Of a stretch of DNA of 38,228 nucleotides, positions 26,045 to 34,306 are shown piece by piece (position 1 is the first letter of the stretch; every line of letters starts with the position of its first letter). The notes beneath the pieces are model-generated. The model was not told the origin of the DNA. It made no database searches and worked only from the letters and a program-made list of their open reading frames with translations. The position numbers and the translations under genes were made by a program. Source of the DNA: Clostridiales bacterium (GTDB lineage: Bacteria > Bacillota > Clostridia > Oscillospirales > Oscillospiraceae); NCBI GenBank assembly GCA_004556345.1, contig SFHQ01000016.1, positions 1-38,228 of the forward strand, in the 5' to 3' direction.

Positions 26045-27598
26045 ATGTACGAATCCAACAAGAACGACAGCAGCAAGGCAAAGCTGTATTGGACCGTCGG
26101 CATCATCATTGCCGTGGCCGTGGCTGCGCTTCTGATCTGGCACACCTTCTTCTACGGGACCGAAAACGGCACCGCCGCCACCGTGGGAGACCAGGAGTTC
26201 TCCACCGTAGAAGTGACCTACTACTACAACACCGTCGCCAACAACTACATCAACCAGGCCCAGCAGTACAAAGCCTATGGGATCGACATGGGCTACGACA
26301 CCGACAAGTCCCCCGCCGAGCAGACCTACAACGAGGAGGAGGGCACCACCTACGCCGACTACTTCCTGGACCAGGCCCTGACCCAGCTCCAGCGCACCGC
26401 CATCCTGTGTGAAGAGGCCAGCAAAGAGGGCTACACCCTCTCCGCCGACGGCGAGAAAGCCGTGCAGGACAACATGACCGCCCTGTACACATACAGCGTT
26501 CAGAGCGGCGCCGGCTCCGAGGAGGCCTATCTCCGCGCCATCTACGGCAGCAAGATGAGCAAGTCCCTCTTCAAGGACCTGCTGACCCAGGCCATTCTCG
26601 CTGACGAGTACGCCACCCACAAGAGCGAGACCTTCACCTACACCGACGAGCAGCTGAACAAGTATTACAACGAGAACAAGAACGACCTGGATTCTTATGA
26701 ATACCGTTACTGCTACGTCAACGCCGACTTCCCGGAGCAGAAGACCGACGCCGACGGCAACACCGTGGACCTGACCGACGAGCAGAAGCAGACCGCCATG
26801 GACGGTGCCAAGACCAAGGCCGACAGCATGCTCGCCGCCGTCCAGGCCGGCACCGCCTTCAACACCGCTGCCCAGGACGTGCTGGACGAGACCTCTGCCG
26901 AGTCTTACAGCGACCCCGAATACAACCACAAGAACGACCTGGGCTCTGCCCTGACCTCCACCTACCAGTCCTGGCTGACCGACGGCAGCCGTAAGGCCGG
27001 GGACATCACCTCCATCGAAGTCGCCGACACCGGCTACTGCGTGGTCCAGTTCCTGGGCCGGAAGAAGGACGACAACAGCTATCAGACCCTGACTTACCGC
27101 AACATCGAGGTCCTGGCTGAGACCACCCCCAGCGAGGACGAGAACGGCACCGACCTGCCCACCGACGAGCAGCTGGCCGCCGCCAAGACCAAGGCCGACG
27201 ACCTGCTGGACCAGTGGAAGAACGGCGACGCCACCGCTGATTCCTTCGGTGAACTGGCCAAGACCAACAGCGCCGACGAGACCAACAAGGACAACGGCGG
27301 CCTGAACGAGGACGCCAACCGCTCCAGCCTGGACGCCAACCTGACCGACTGGCTCTTCGCCGAAGGCCGCCAGCCCGGCGACGCCGCCGTCGTCGAGGCC
27401 TCCGACAGCTCCGGCAACGTCATCGGCTATCAGATCCTGTACGTCGAGTCCCTGGGCGAGATCCAGTGGAAGTATCAGGCCACCACCGCCCTGCGCTCCG
27501 ACGACTATGACAAGTGGTACACCGAAGTCGAAGCCAACTACCCCGCCGAGCTGACCGACCTGGGCAAAGAGATCGCCGCCAGCTCCAGCAACCAGTAA
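26045..27598 (+). CDS. Membrane-anchored parvulin-type peptidyl-prolyl isomerase
   Basis: This 517-residue protein has a short cytoplasmic N-terminus, one transmembrane helix (about 15-36) and a large, acidic extracytoplasmic part. Residues about 60-200 resemble the SurA/PrsA N-terminal helical chaperone region; about 395-455 hold the parvulin pattern FGELAKTNSADETNKDNGG then LTDWLFAEGRQPGD. A second rotamase-like repeat may lie near 250-340 (KAGDITSIEVADTGYCVVQF). It would fold exported proteins at the cell surface. No lipobox is present, unlike PrsA. AAGGAGG lies 14 bases before ATG 26045, unusually far. Very regular GC-rich codon use suggests high expression. Confidence 0.85.
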   Translation: MYESNKNDSSKAKLYWTVGIIIAVAVAALLIWHTFFYGTENGTAATVGDQEFSTVEVTYYYNTVANNYINQAQQYKAYGIDMGYDTDKSPAEQTYNEEEGTTYADYFLDQALTQLQRTAILCEEASKEGYTLSADGEKAVQDNMTALYTYSVQSGAGSEEAYLRAIYGSKMSKSLFKDLLTQAILADEYATHKSETFTYTDEQLNKYYNENKNDLDSYEYRYCYVNADFPEQKTDADGNTVDLTDEQKQTAMDGAKTKADSMLAAVQAGTAFNTAAQDVLDETSAESYSDPEYNHKNDLGSALTSTYQSWLTDGSRKAGDITSIEVADTGYCVVQFLGRKKDDNSYQTLTYRNIEVLAETTPSEDENGTDLPTDEQLAAAKTKADDLLDQWKNGDATADSFGELAKTNSADETNKDNGGLNEDANRSSLDANLTDWLFAEGRQPGDAAVVEASDSSGNVIGYQILYVESLGEIQWKYQATTALRSDDYDKWYTEVEANYPAELTDLGKEIAASSSNQ

Positions 27599-27622
27599 TT
27601 CCTGCAATCTCAGCATAAAGCA

Positions 27623-27657
27623 CCCCCTCCTCTGCCAAACTACGGCGGAGGAGGGGG
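27623..27657 (+). terminator. Terminator after the foldase gene
   Basis: CCCCCTCC..TGCC pairs with GGCGGAGGAGGGGG and is followed by TTTGTTTT. Its 3' arm (GGAGGAGGGGG) lies just upstream of the TTG start of the next gene and could also act as its ribosome binding site. Confidence 0.8.
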
Positions 27658-27663
27658 TTTGTT

Positions 27664-28044
27664 TTGCAACACCGGAAGATATGCGATTGGAAAGCCTGGG
27701 GCCCTGCCGCCCTGGCCGGGGGCGCGGCGGGGCTGGTCAACGGCTTTTTCGGGGGCGGGGGCGGGATGGTCCTGGTTCCCCTGCTGGCGGGAAAATGCGG
27801 GCTGGAACGGCGGAGCGCCTTCGCCAGCTCTGTGGCCATCATCCTGCCCTTGTGCGCCCTGTCGGCAGTCATCTACTTTGCCAGAGGGCAGCTAGAGCTT
27901 CTCACCGCCCTCCCCTATCTCCTGGGTGGCCTGCTGGGCGGGCTGGTGGGCGGGAAGCTCTTTCCCAAGGTCCCTGTCGTCTGGCTGCGGCGGGCCTTTG
28001 CGCTGGTCATTTTTTACGGGGCCTGGAAAGCCCTGACCGCATGA
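27664..28044 (+). CDS. TSUP (TauE/SafE) transporter, N-terminal half protein
   Basis: This 126-residue membrane protein has the TSUP half-repeat signature AGGAAGLVNGFFGGGGGMVLVPLL and about four hydrophobic segments. Full TSUP permeases (anions such as sulfite or organosulfonates) have two such halves in one chain of about 250 residues. The start is taken as TTG 27664 because no ATG or GTG lies in frame nearby and GGAGG precedes it; this is uncertain. It overlaps the next half gene by ATGA. Confidence 0.8.
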   Translation: MQHRKICDWKAWGPAALAGGAAGLVNGFFGGGGGMVLVPLLAGKCGLERRSAFASSVAIILPLCALSAVIYFARGQLELLTALPYLLGGLLGGLVGGKLFPKVPVVWLRRAFALVIFYGAWKALTA

Positions 28045-28406
28045 CGGCCTGGGTCATCGCCCTGCTGGCCGGCGGGGCGACGGGCATCCTCTCGGCCTTC
28101 GGCATCGGAGGCGGGTCACTGCTGCTGATCTACCTGACCTCTTTCGCCGCCCTGGACCAGCACCAGGCCCAGGGGATCAACCTGCTCTACTTTCTCCCGG
28201 CGGCAGCCGCCGCCCTGCCGGCCCACCACAAAAACGGGCTCTTGGAGAAGAAAGCCATTCTCCCGGCGATCTTCGCCGGGCTTGCCGCCGCTGGCCTGGC
28301 CGCCTGGATCTCCACCGGGCTGGACACCCGCCTGCTGCGCAAGCTCTTCGGGCTTTTTCTGCTGTACGTTGGGATCACGCAGTTGGTGCAACGCGACGAT
28401 AGGTGA
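28041..28406 (+). CDS. TSUP (TauE/SafE) transporter, C-terminal half protein
   Basis: This 121-residue membrane protein repeats the signature (LLAGGATGILSAFGIGGGSLLLIYL) and ends GLFLLYVGITQLVQRDD. With the upstream half it would make a complete two-repeat permease. The ATGA overlap (28041-28044) means equal production. Its last 32 bases overlap the 3' end of folA on the opposite strand. Confidence 0.85.
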   Translation: MTAWVIALLAGGATGILSAFGIGGGSLLLIYLTSFAALDQHQAQGINLLYFLPAAAAALPAHHKNGLLEKKAILPAIFAGLAAAGLAAWISTGLDTRLLRKLFGLFLLYVGITQLVQRDDR

Positions 28407-28866
28407 GGTAGCTGTACGCCACCTCTCCCCAAACATAGGGGCCGTCTGTCTCGACGATCTGCCAGGCCGGGTCCTTGTCCAGGTCCGGGAACCAGCAGTC
28501 CACGCCGGGAAAGGCCGTGTGGATCCGGGTCACATAGGCGGTGTCGCAGGCATCCACTGCCTGGGCGTAGACCGAGCCGCCGCCCAGGACGAAGGTATCC
28601 TCCGGCGCGGCGGACAGCGCCTCCGTCAGACTGCGGAACACCTCTCCCCCCTCCACGGTAAAGGAAGGGTCGCGGGAGAGGATGAGGTTCCGCCGGTTTT
28701 TCAGCGGTCTGCCGCCGGGGAACGTCGCCAGGGTCTTCCGCCCCACCAGGACCGGGTGACCGCTGGTCAGGCGGCGGAAGCGCTTGAGGTCCGGGGCGAT
28801 GTAGACCATCTGCTCCCCGTCCTTGCCGATGCCCCAGGCGGCGTCAGCTGCAACGATCAGATTCAT
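28375..28866 (-). CDS. folA: Dihydrofolate reductase
   Basis: This 163-residue enzyme reduces dihydrofolate with NADPH. Seen: N-terminal MNLIVAADAAWGIGKDGEQM, the folate-binding acidic residue in APDLKRFRRLTSG, LVGRKTLATFPGG and the NADPH loop FVLGGGSVYAQA. The length is standard. ATG 28866 overlaps the icd stop (ATGA), so it is the last gene of acn-icd-folA. No thyA is nearby, where folA is often found. Confidence 0.94.
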   Translation of the reverse strand: MNLIVAADAAWGIGKDGEQMVYIAPDLKRFRRLTSGHPVLVGRKTLATFPGGRPLKNRRNLILSRDPSFTVEGGEVFRSLTEALSAAPEDTFVLGGGSVYAQAVDACDTAYVTRIHTAFPGVDCWFPDLDKDPAWQIVETDGPYVWGEVAYSYLTYRRVAPTA

Positions 28867-30083
28867 GCGGCCAGCAGGGTCTCCAGCCGGGCGCGGATGA
28901 GCTTCATCAGCTTGGCGTTTTCGGGCATTTCCTTCAGCTCGGCGGGGTCGCACAGCACGGCCAGGTCCTCGGAGAGATAGCCCTCTTCAAACACGTCCAG
29001 ACCGGCCTGGTTCAGGCAGTCAGCGTAATGGATGAGGTCGGCGTTGCCGTCCAGCTCCCCCCGCTTTTTCAGGGCACCGGCCCAGGCCGCGATGGTGGCC
29101 AGGGGGTTGGAGGAAATGGACTCGCCCTTCTGGTAGCGGCGGTAATGGTCGGTAATGGTGCCGTGGGCGGCCTCATACTCGAAGTTCCCGTCGGGGCTGA
29201 CCAGCACGCTGGTCATCATGGGCAGGGAGCCGGAGGCGGCGGCGATGAGGTCGCTCATCACGTCACCGTCGTAGTTCTTGCAGGCCCAGATCATGCCGCC
29301 GGGAGAGCGGATGACTTTCGCGGCCACGTCGTCGATGAGGGCGTAGCGATAGGTCAGACCGGCGGCCTCGAACTTATCCTTGAACTCCTCGTCAAAGACC
29401 TTCTGGAACAAAATCTTGAAGGTCTGGTCATAGTCCTTGGAGATGGTGTCCTTGGAGGAGAACCACACGTCCTGGCCCACGTCCAGCGCATAGGCAAAGC
29501 AGCAGCGGGCGAAGGACAGGATGGAGGCATCCCGGTTGTGCATGCCCTGGATGACGCCGGGGCCCTTGAAATCAAAGATGGTCTGGCGGGAGAGCTCCTT
29601 GCCGTTCTCATCGGTGAAGATCATCTCGGCCTTGCCCGCACCGGGGACGCGGTACTCCACGGCCTTGTAAATGTCGCCGTAAGCGTGACGGGCGATGGTG
29701 ATGGGCTTCTTCCAGCAGGAGACCACCGGCTTGACCTTGGAGATGAGGATCGGGGCGCGGAAAACCGTACCGTCCAGCGCCGCGCGGATGGTGGCGTTGG
29801 GGGACTTCCACATCTTCTTCAGGTGGTACTCCTCCATCCGCTGGAGGTTGGGGGTGATGGTGGCGCACTTCACGCCCACGTGATGGACTTTGATGGCCTC
29901 GGCCGCCTGGACGGTGATCTGGTCATCGGTCTTGTCCCGGTTGGGCAGACACAGGTCATAATACTCCGTGTTCAGCTCCACGAAGGGCAGGATCAGCTCC
30001 TCCTTGATCATGGACCAGAGGATGCGGGTCATTTCATCGCCGTCGATCTCGACGATGGGGTTTTGCATTTTGATCTTTTCCAT
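28863..30083 (-). CDS. icd: NADP-dependent isocitrate dehydrogenase
   Basis: This 406-residue enzyme is of the eukaryotic-like homodimeric group: PIVEIDGDEMTRILWSMIK, VGVKCATITPNLQRMEEY, SPNATIRAALDGTVFRAPI and NYDGDVMSDLIAAASGSLPM. It converts isocitrate to 2-oxoglutarate and makes NADPH. ATG 30083 follows GGAGGAG by nine bases and lies 22 bases after acn. With acn and the divergent gltA it forms the oxidative branch that supplies 2-oxoglutarate for glutamate. Confidence 0.96.
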   Translation of the reverse strand: MEKIKMQNPIVEIDGDEMTRILWSMIKEELILPFVELNTEYYDLCLPNRDKTDDQITVQAAEAIKVHHVGVKCATITPNLQRMEEYHLKKMWKSPNATIRAALDGTVFRAPILISKVKPVVSCWKKPITIARHAYGDIYKAVEYRVPGAGKAEMIFTDENGKELSRQTIFDFKGPGVIQGMHNRDASILSFARCCFAYALDVGQDVWFSSKDTISKDYDQTFKILFQKVFDEEFKDKFEAAGLTYRYALIDDVAAKVIRSPGGMIWACKNYDGDVMSDLIAAASGSLPMMTSVLVSPDGNFEYEAAHGTITDHYRRYQKGESISSNPLATIAAWAGALKKRGELDGNADLIHYADCLNQAGLDVFEEGYLSEDLAVLCDPAELKEMPENAKLMKLIRARLETLLAA

Positions 30084-30105
30084 GGGTATCAGCTCCTCCG
30101 GCAGC

Positions 30106-32349
30106 TCAAGCCTTGTTCTGGGCGGCGTAGTGGTTCATCAGGCAGCCGGTGAGCAGCAGCTCGCGCTCCTCGCCGGTGGTGTTTTTCAGATAGAGGGTGA
30201 TAGGAGTCACGCCCTTCTCGCCCACGCACAGGGCGGGGAAGGTGTCGTCGCCGGCGATCACTTTCGCCTTGACATCGGGGACATAGATGAAGTCACCGGG
30301 CACGGCGTGAAACTCGTCTCCCTCAGCCAGGGTGAAGGGCAGCATGCCCCAGTTGACGCAGTTGGAGCGATAGCGCTTGGTGGCAAACTCATAGCAGATG
30401 TTGGCGCAGCCGCCCAGCACACGCTGGCAGGAAGCAGCCTGTTCACGAGCAGAGCCGTCACCGGGCTTGTTGGCGAAGATGACGGAGCCGATCTGGAAGG
30501 AAGCGGGGTCCTTGCCCGCCAGGTCCAGCTTGTCCAGCGCGGCCTGGACTTCGGGAGTCAGGCTGCCGGACTGACGGGCGGTCTCCAGCGCCTGGGTGGC
30601 CAGGGCGCGGGGCACGTAATCGGGGTCCCGGCGGGACAGGGCGAAGGAGGCCAGCTTCATGGGGTTGGAGCGGTAAGAAGAGGTCTCGCCGGAGGGGATC
30701 AGCTCGTCGGTGGTGGTCACGGGGTCCCGCAGGACGGAGGCCACCTGCATGAGCATGTTGTCGGCCAGGGCGGGGATGGCAGGCCATTCAGCAATGTTGG
30801 GGCCAAACTTCAGCTCGGCCTCAGGCTGTGCCTTGCCGAAGCCGAAGTAGACCCGGCGGTCATAGACCTTGGTGTCAAAGCTGCGCTTGCCCTGCTTGGG
30901 CTGGACGTAGCTGACCTCGGTGGCGGGGGTGAGGACGCCGTGGTTCCGGGCGGTGGCGGCGATGGAGCGGGCATCCATCAGGACCACGCCGGAGAGCTGG
31001 CCGTCGCCGGGCTTGGAGCCCTCACGGTTGGGGAAGTTCCGGGTGGTGTGGCGGATGGACAGGCCGTTGTTGGCCGGCACGTCGCCGGCGCCGAAGCAGG
31101 GGCCGCAGAAGCAGGGCTTAAACAGGGCACCAGCCTCCAGCAGGGACTGCTGCACGCCGTTCTGAATGAGCTCCAGGTTCACGGGCACAGACGGCGGATA
31201 GACGGACAGGGAGAAATACCCGCTGCCCACGTCGTGGCCGTCCAGAATGGCGGCGGCCTCGGCAATGTTGTCGTACATACCGCCGGCACACCCGGCGATG
31301 ACGCCCTGGTCAACCATCAGCTTGCCGTCCACCAGCTTGTCGGTGAGGGACAGGGTGACCTTGCCGCCGAACTGGTCGGCAGCCCGCTTCTCCACCTCCC
31401 GCAGGATGTCGCCGGGATCGGCCAGCAGCTCGCGGATGGTGTAGGCCTCGGAGGGGTGGAAGGGCAGCGCAGCCATGGGCTCGACCTTAGAAAGGTCGAT
31501 GGTGATCATGCTGTCGTAGTAAGCGCCCTCCTGGGGATGCAGGGCCTCGTAGGTCTCAGGACGTCCGTGGATGGCCAGATACTCCTCGACAGCGCCGTCG
31601 GTCTCCCAGATGGAGGACAGGCAGGCGGTCTCAGTGGTCATGACGTCGATGCCGATCCGGTAATCCATGGGCAGGTTCTTGATGCCGGGGCCGACGAACT
31701 CCAGGACTTTATTTTTCACAAAGCCGTTCTTATAGGTCGCGCCGCACAGGGCAATGGCCACGTCGTGGGGACCCACGCCCTGGGCCGGCTCGCCGGTCAG
31801 GTAGACCATCACGACCTGGGGGGAGGCAATATCATAGGTGTTGCTCAGCAGCTGCTTGACGATCTCCGGGCCGCCCTCGCCCACGCCCATGGTACCCAGG
31901 GCACCGTAACGGGTGTGGCTGTCGGAGCCAAGGATCATGCGGCCGCAGCCGGACATCATCTCGCGGGCGTACTGGTGGATGACAGCCTGGTTTGCGGGGA
32001 CGAAGTTGCCGCCGTACTTCACGGCAGCAGACAGACCGAAAACGTGGTCATCCTCGTTGATGGTGCCGCCCACGGCGCAGAGGCTGTTGTGACAGTTGGT
32101 CATCACATAGGGCACGGGGAACTCTTTCAGGCCGCTAGCCTTGGCGGTCTGGATGATGCCCACGTAGGTGATGTCGTGGGAGATGAGGCTGTCAAACTTC
32201 AGGTGAAGCTGGCCCTCCTCCTTCCGCATCTCGTGGCGGCGGAAGATCTGGTAGGCCATGGTCTTCTCCCGGTCGGCAGGAGAGACCACGGAGGCGGGGA
32301 CGGGGGCCCCGTTCTGCCAGCGCACGCCGGCGGACTCTAATTTGATCAT
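30106..32349 (-). CDS. acn: Aconitate hydratase
   Basis: This 747-residue aconitase superfamily protein has ILGSDSHTRYGALGTMGVGEGG near the N-terminus, cluster cysteines in FCGPCFGAGD (about 411-420), and the swivel domain with GCANICYEFATKRYRSNCVNWG (from about 646). It interconverts citrate and isocitrate using a [4Fe-4S] cluster. Its position between gltA and icd supports aconitase over other hydratases of this superfamily. ATG 32349 is preceded by AAAGGGTG at an 11-base distance. Confidence 0.92.
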   Translation of the reverse strand: MIKLESAGVRWQNGAPVPASVVSPADREKTMAYQIFRRHEMRKEEGQLHLKFDSLISHDITYVGIIQTAKASGLKEFPVPYVMTNCHNSLCAVGGTINEDDHVFGLSAAVKYGGNFVPANQAVIHQYAREMMSGCGRMILGSDSHTRYGALGTMGVGEGGPEIVKQLLSNTYDIASPQVVMVYLTGEPAQGVGPHDVAIALCGATYKNGFVKNKVLEFVGPGIKNLPMDYRIGIDVMTTETACLSSIWETDGAVEEYLAIHGRPETYEALHPQEGAYYDSMITIDLSKVEPMAALPFHPSEAYTIRELLADPGDILREVEKRAADQFGGKVTLSLTDKLVDGKLMVDQGVIAGCAGGMYDNIAEAAAILDGHDVGSGYFSLSVYPPSVPVNLELIQNGVQQSLLEAGALFKPCFCGPCFGAGDVPANNGLSIRHTTRNFPNREGSKPGDGQLSGVVLMDARSIAATARNHGVLTPATEVSYVQPKQGKRSFDTKVYDRRVYFGFGKAQPEAELKFGPNIAEWPAIPALADNMLMQVASVLRDPVTTTDELIPSGETSSYRSNPMKLASFALSRRDPDYVPRALATQALETARQSGSLTPEVQAALDKLDLAGKDPASFQIGSVIFANKPGDGSAREQAASCQRVLGGCANICYEFATKRYRSNCVNWGMLPFTLAEGDEFHAVPGDFIYVPDVKAKVIAGDDTFPALCVGEKGVTPITLYLKNTTGEERELLLTGCLMNHYAAQNKA

Positions 32350-32442
32350 AATCGTATCGACACCCTTTCTGGGAAATTTTTCTTTGGCCCATAGGCAAGA
32401 GATCAAAGCATACGGAATCTTCTATATAATATGGGTAGTATC

Positions 32443-32470
32443 AGTATACCACGAAATTGGGAGGAAGCAA
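32443..32470 (-). promoter_or_regulatory. Promoter of acn-icd-folA
   Basis: On minus, TTGCTT (32470-32465), a 16-base spacer ending TGG and TATACT (32448-32443) form an extended -10 promoter with a leader of about 85 bases. The shared divergent region (32350-32705) holds no gene. It also contains GAGTGTCTGAAAATG (32503-32517), which matches the CodY consensus at 11 of 15 positions. Confidence 0.6.
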
Positions 32471-32579
32471 AGTGAAATGCCATAACTTTTGAACTTCTTG
32501 CAGAGTGTCTGAAAATGCAGGAAGGACTTCGTAGAAACCGGGAGAAATTCCAAAAGAAATGACAGTCAGGAATTTTTTC

Positions 32580-32608
32580 TTGCATAATGTCGGAGTTTGG
32601 AGTATAAT
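32580..32608 (+). promoter_or_regulatory. Promoter of gltA
   Basis: TTGCAT (32580-32585), a 17-base spacer and consensus TATAAT (32603-32608), 98 bases before gltA. A spaced inverted repeat AAATTCC / GGAATTT (about 32545-32577) lies directly upstream of the -35. Confidence 0.85.
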
Positions 32609-32705
32609 CCCTTTATTATAGGAAAAGAAACATCTTTTGCACCCACTGCGCCCAGGCGAAGGAAGGTCGTCCCGGCGCAAATTTCGGAGAGAGGGGAACC
32701 ATACG

Positions 32706-34118
32706 ATGCAGAATCAGAATGGAAACGGGATCCTGGAACAATATACAGGTTCCCTCAGCCAACACATCCAAACCGAATACAGTATCCCGCCCAAATATTA
32801 CCGAGGTGACCTGAAGCTGGGTCTGAGAAACTCCGACGGCACCGGCGTGCCCATCGGCGTGACCCGCGTCGGCTCCGTTTTGGGCTACATGATCGAAGAC
32901 GGCGTGCGGATCCCCGTCCCCGGCCAGCTGTATTACCGCGGCATTGAGCTTACGGAGATCGTCGAGGCCCACCGCCAGGCCGGGACCTTTGGCTATGAGG
33001 AGGTCGCCTACCTGCTGCTCATGGGCTATCTGCCCTCCCACAGTGAGCTGAACCGCTTCAACGAGATCATGAACCGCGCAAGAAAGCTGCCCAACGGCTT
33101 TACGGAAGACATGATCATGAAGAACCCCAGCCGGAACATCATGAACAAGCTGGCCCGCTGCGTGCTGTCGCTCTACTCCTACGACAAGCACCCCGACGAC
33201 ACCTCTCTGGACAACATCCTGCTCCAGTCTGTGAAGCTCATCGGGGCCTTTCCCAGCATTGTAGCCAACGCCTATTCCGTCAAGCGGCACTACTTCGAGG
33301 GCGGCTCTCTGCACATCCACTTCCCCGTGGAGGGCCTGTCCACCGCAGAAAACTTCCTGCGGATGATCCGCCCCAACACGGAGTACACGGAAGAGGAAGC
33401 CCACCTGCTGGACATGATGCTCATGGTCCACGCCGAGCACGGCGGCGGCAACAACTCCACCTTCGTCTGCCGCGCCCTTTCTTCCAGCGGCACGGATACC
33501 TACAGCGCCATCTCCGGGGCCGTTGGCTCCCTGAAAGGTCCCCTCCACGGCGGCGCCAACGCCAAGGTCATGGAGATGTTCCGTTATGTGAAGGAAAACG
33601 TCGATCCCAGGGACGACGGCTCCATCAAGGATTACTTAGCCAAGCTTCTGAACAAAGAAGCCGGGGACAAGTCCGGCAAGATCTACGGCCTGGGCCACGC
33701 GGTCTACACCGTGTCCGATCCCCGTGCCGTCCTGCTGAAAAAATACGCCCAGCACATGGCCGAGATCAAGGGCTATGCGGAGGACTTCCAGCTGCTACAA
33801 AAGATCGAGGAGCTGGGCATCCCCATGATCCTGGAGAAGACCAAGTCCGACACCCCCATGTGCGCCAACGTGGACATGTACTCCGGCCTGGTCTACACCA
33901 TGCTGGGCATCCCAGAGGACGTGTTCACGCCGCTCTTCGCCTCCGCCCGTATCGCCGGCTGGTGCGCCAACCGCATCGAGGAGGTCGTTACCTGCCACCG
34001 CATCATGCGTCCGGCTTACCGGGCCGTGGTCAAGCGCGTGCACTATGCCCCCATCGAGGAGCGGACGGCCCGCCTGGACTTCAACCCCCGCACCCCCGAC
34101 GATGACACCGACCAATGA
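32706..34118 (+). CDS. gltA: Citrate synthase
   Basis: This 470-residue protein has the catalytic His regions HAEHGGGNNSTFVCRA (about 241) and GPLHGGANAKVMEMF (about 279), YGLGHAVYTVSDPRA, and the Asp in NVDMYSGLVYTMLGIP (about 389). It condenses acetyl-CoA and oxaloacetate. The N-terminal extension (about 40 residues before GLRNSDGTGV) makes it longer than the about 430-residue E. coli enzyme, as in related Clostridia. ATG 32706 follows GAGAGGGG. Confidence 0.96.
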   Translation: MQNQNGNGILEQYTGSLSQHIQTEYSIPPKYYRGDLKLGLRNSDGTGVPIGVTRVGSVLGYMIEDGVRIPVPGQLYYRGIELTEIVEAHRQAGTFGYEEVAYLLLMGYLPSHSELNRFNEIMNRARKLPNGFTEDMIMKNPSRNIMNKLARCVLSLYSYDKHPDDTSLDNILLQSVKLIGAFPSIVANAYSVKRHYFEGGSLHIHFPVEGLSTAENFLRMIRPNTEYTEEEAHLLDMMLMVHAEHGGGNNSTFVCRALSSSGTDTYSAISGAVGSLKGPLHGGANAKVMEMFRYVKENVDPRDDGSIKDYLAKLLNKEAGDKSGKIYGLGHAVYTVSDPRAVLLKKYAQHMAEIKGYAEDFQLLQKIEELGIPMILEKTKSDTPMCANVDMYSGLVYTMLGIPEDVFTPLFASARIAGWCANRIEEVVTCHRIMRPAYRAVVKRVHYAPIEERTARLDFNPRTPDDDTDQ

Positions 34119-34153
34119 TCTTTCTTTCATCGAACCAAAACGATGTTCCGAAA

Positions 34154-34185
34154 GGGCGCGGACCAGCACACAGTCCGCGCCTTTT
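34154..34185 (+). terminator. Terminator of gltA
   Basis: A perfect 9-base GC stem (GGCGCGGAC / GTCCGCGCC) with a T tail, about 35 bases past the stop. Confidence 0.88.
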
Positions 34186-34306
34186 CCCCTACCGCACCGG
34201 ACCCGGCACAATAATTTCTTAAGAATTTTTTCACAACCTGTTCATGGAACCCGCGTCCTCTCCCGCTATACTGGAAGGACACACACAATCAAGGAGGAAC
34301 CACACA

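Noticed and set aside
26000..27616. 538-codon open frame opposite the foldase gene
   Set aside because: Composition is nearly all Val/Gly/Leu, the mirror of Asp/Ala/Thr-rich codons. The foldase has promoter, ribosome binding site, membrane anchor and parvulin pattern.
29968..32340. 790-codon open frame opposite acn and the 5' end of icd
   Set aside because: Same cause: antisense of a biased GC-rich gene, no recognisable domains, no ribosome binding site.
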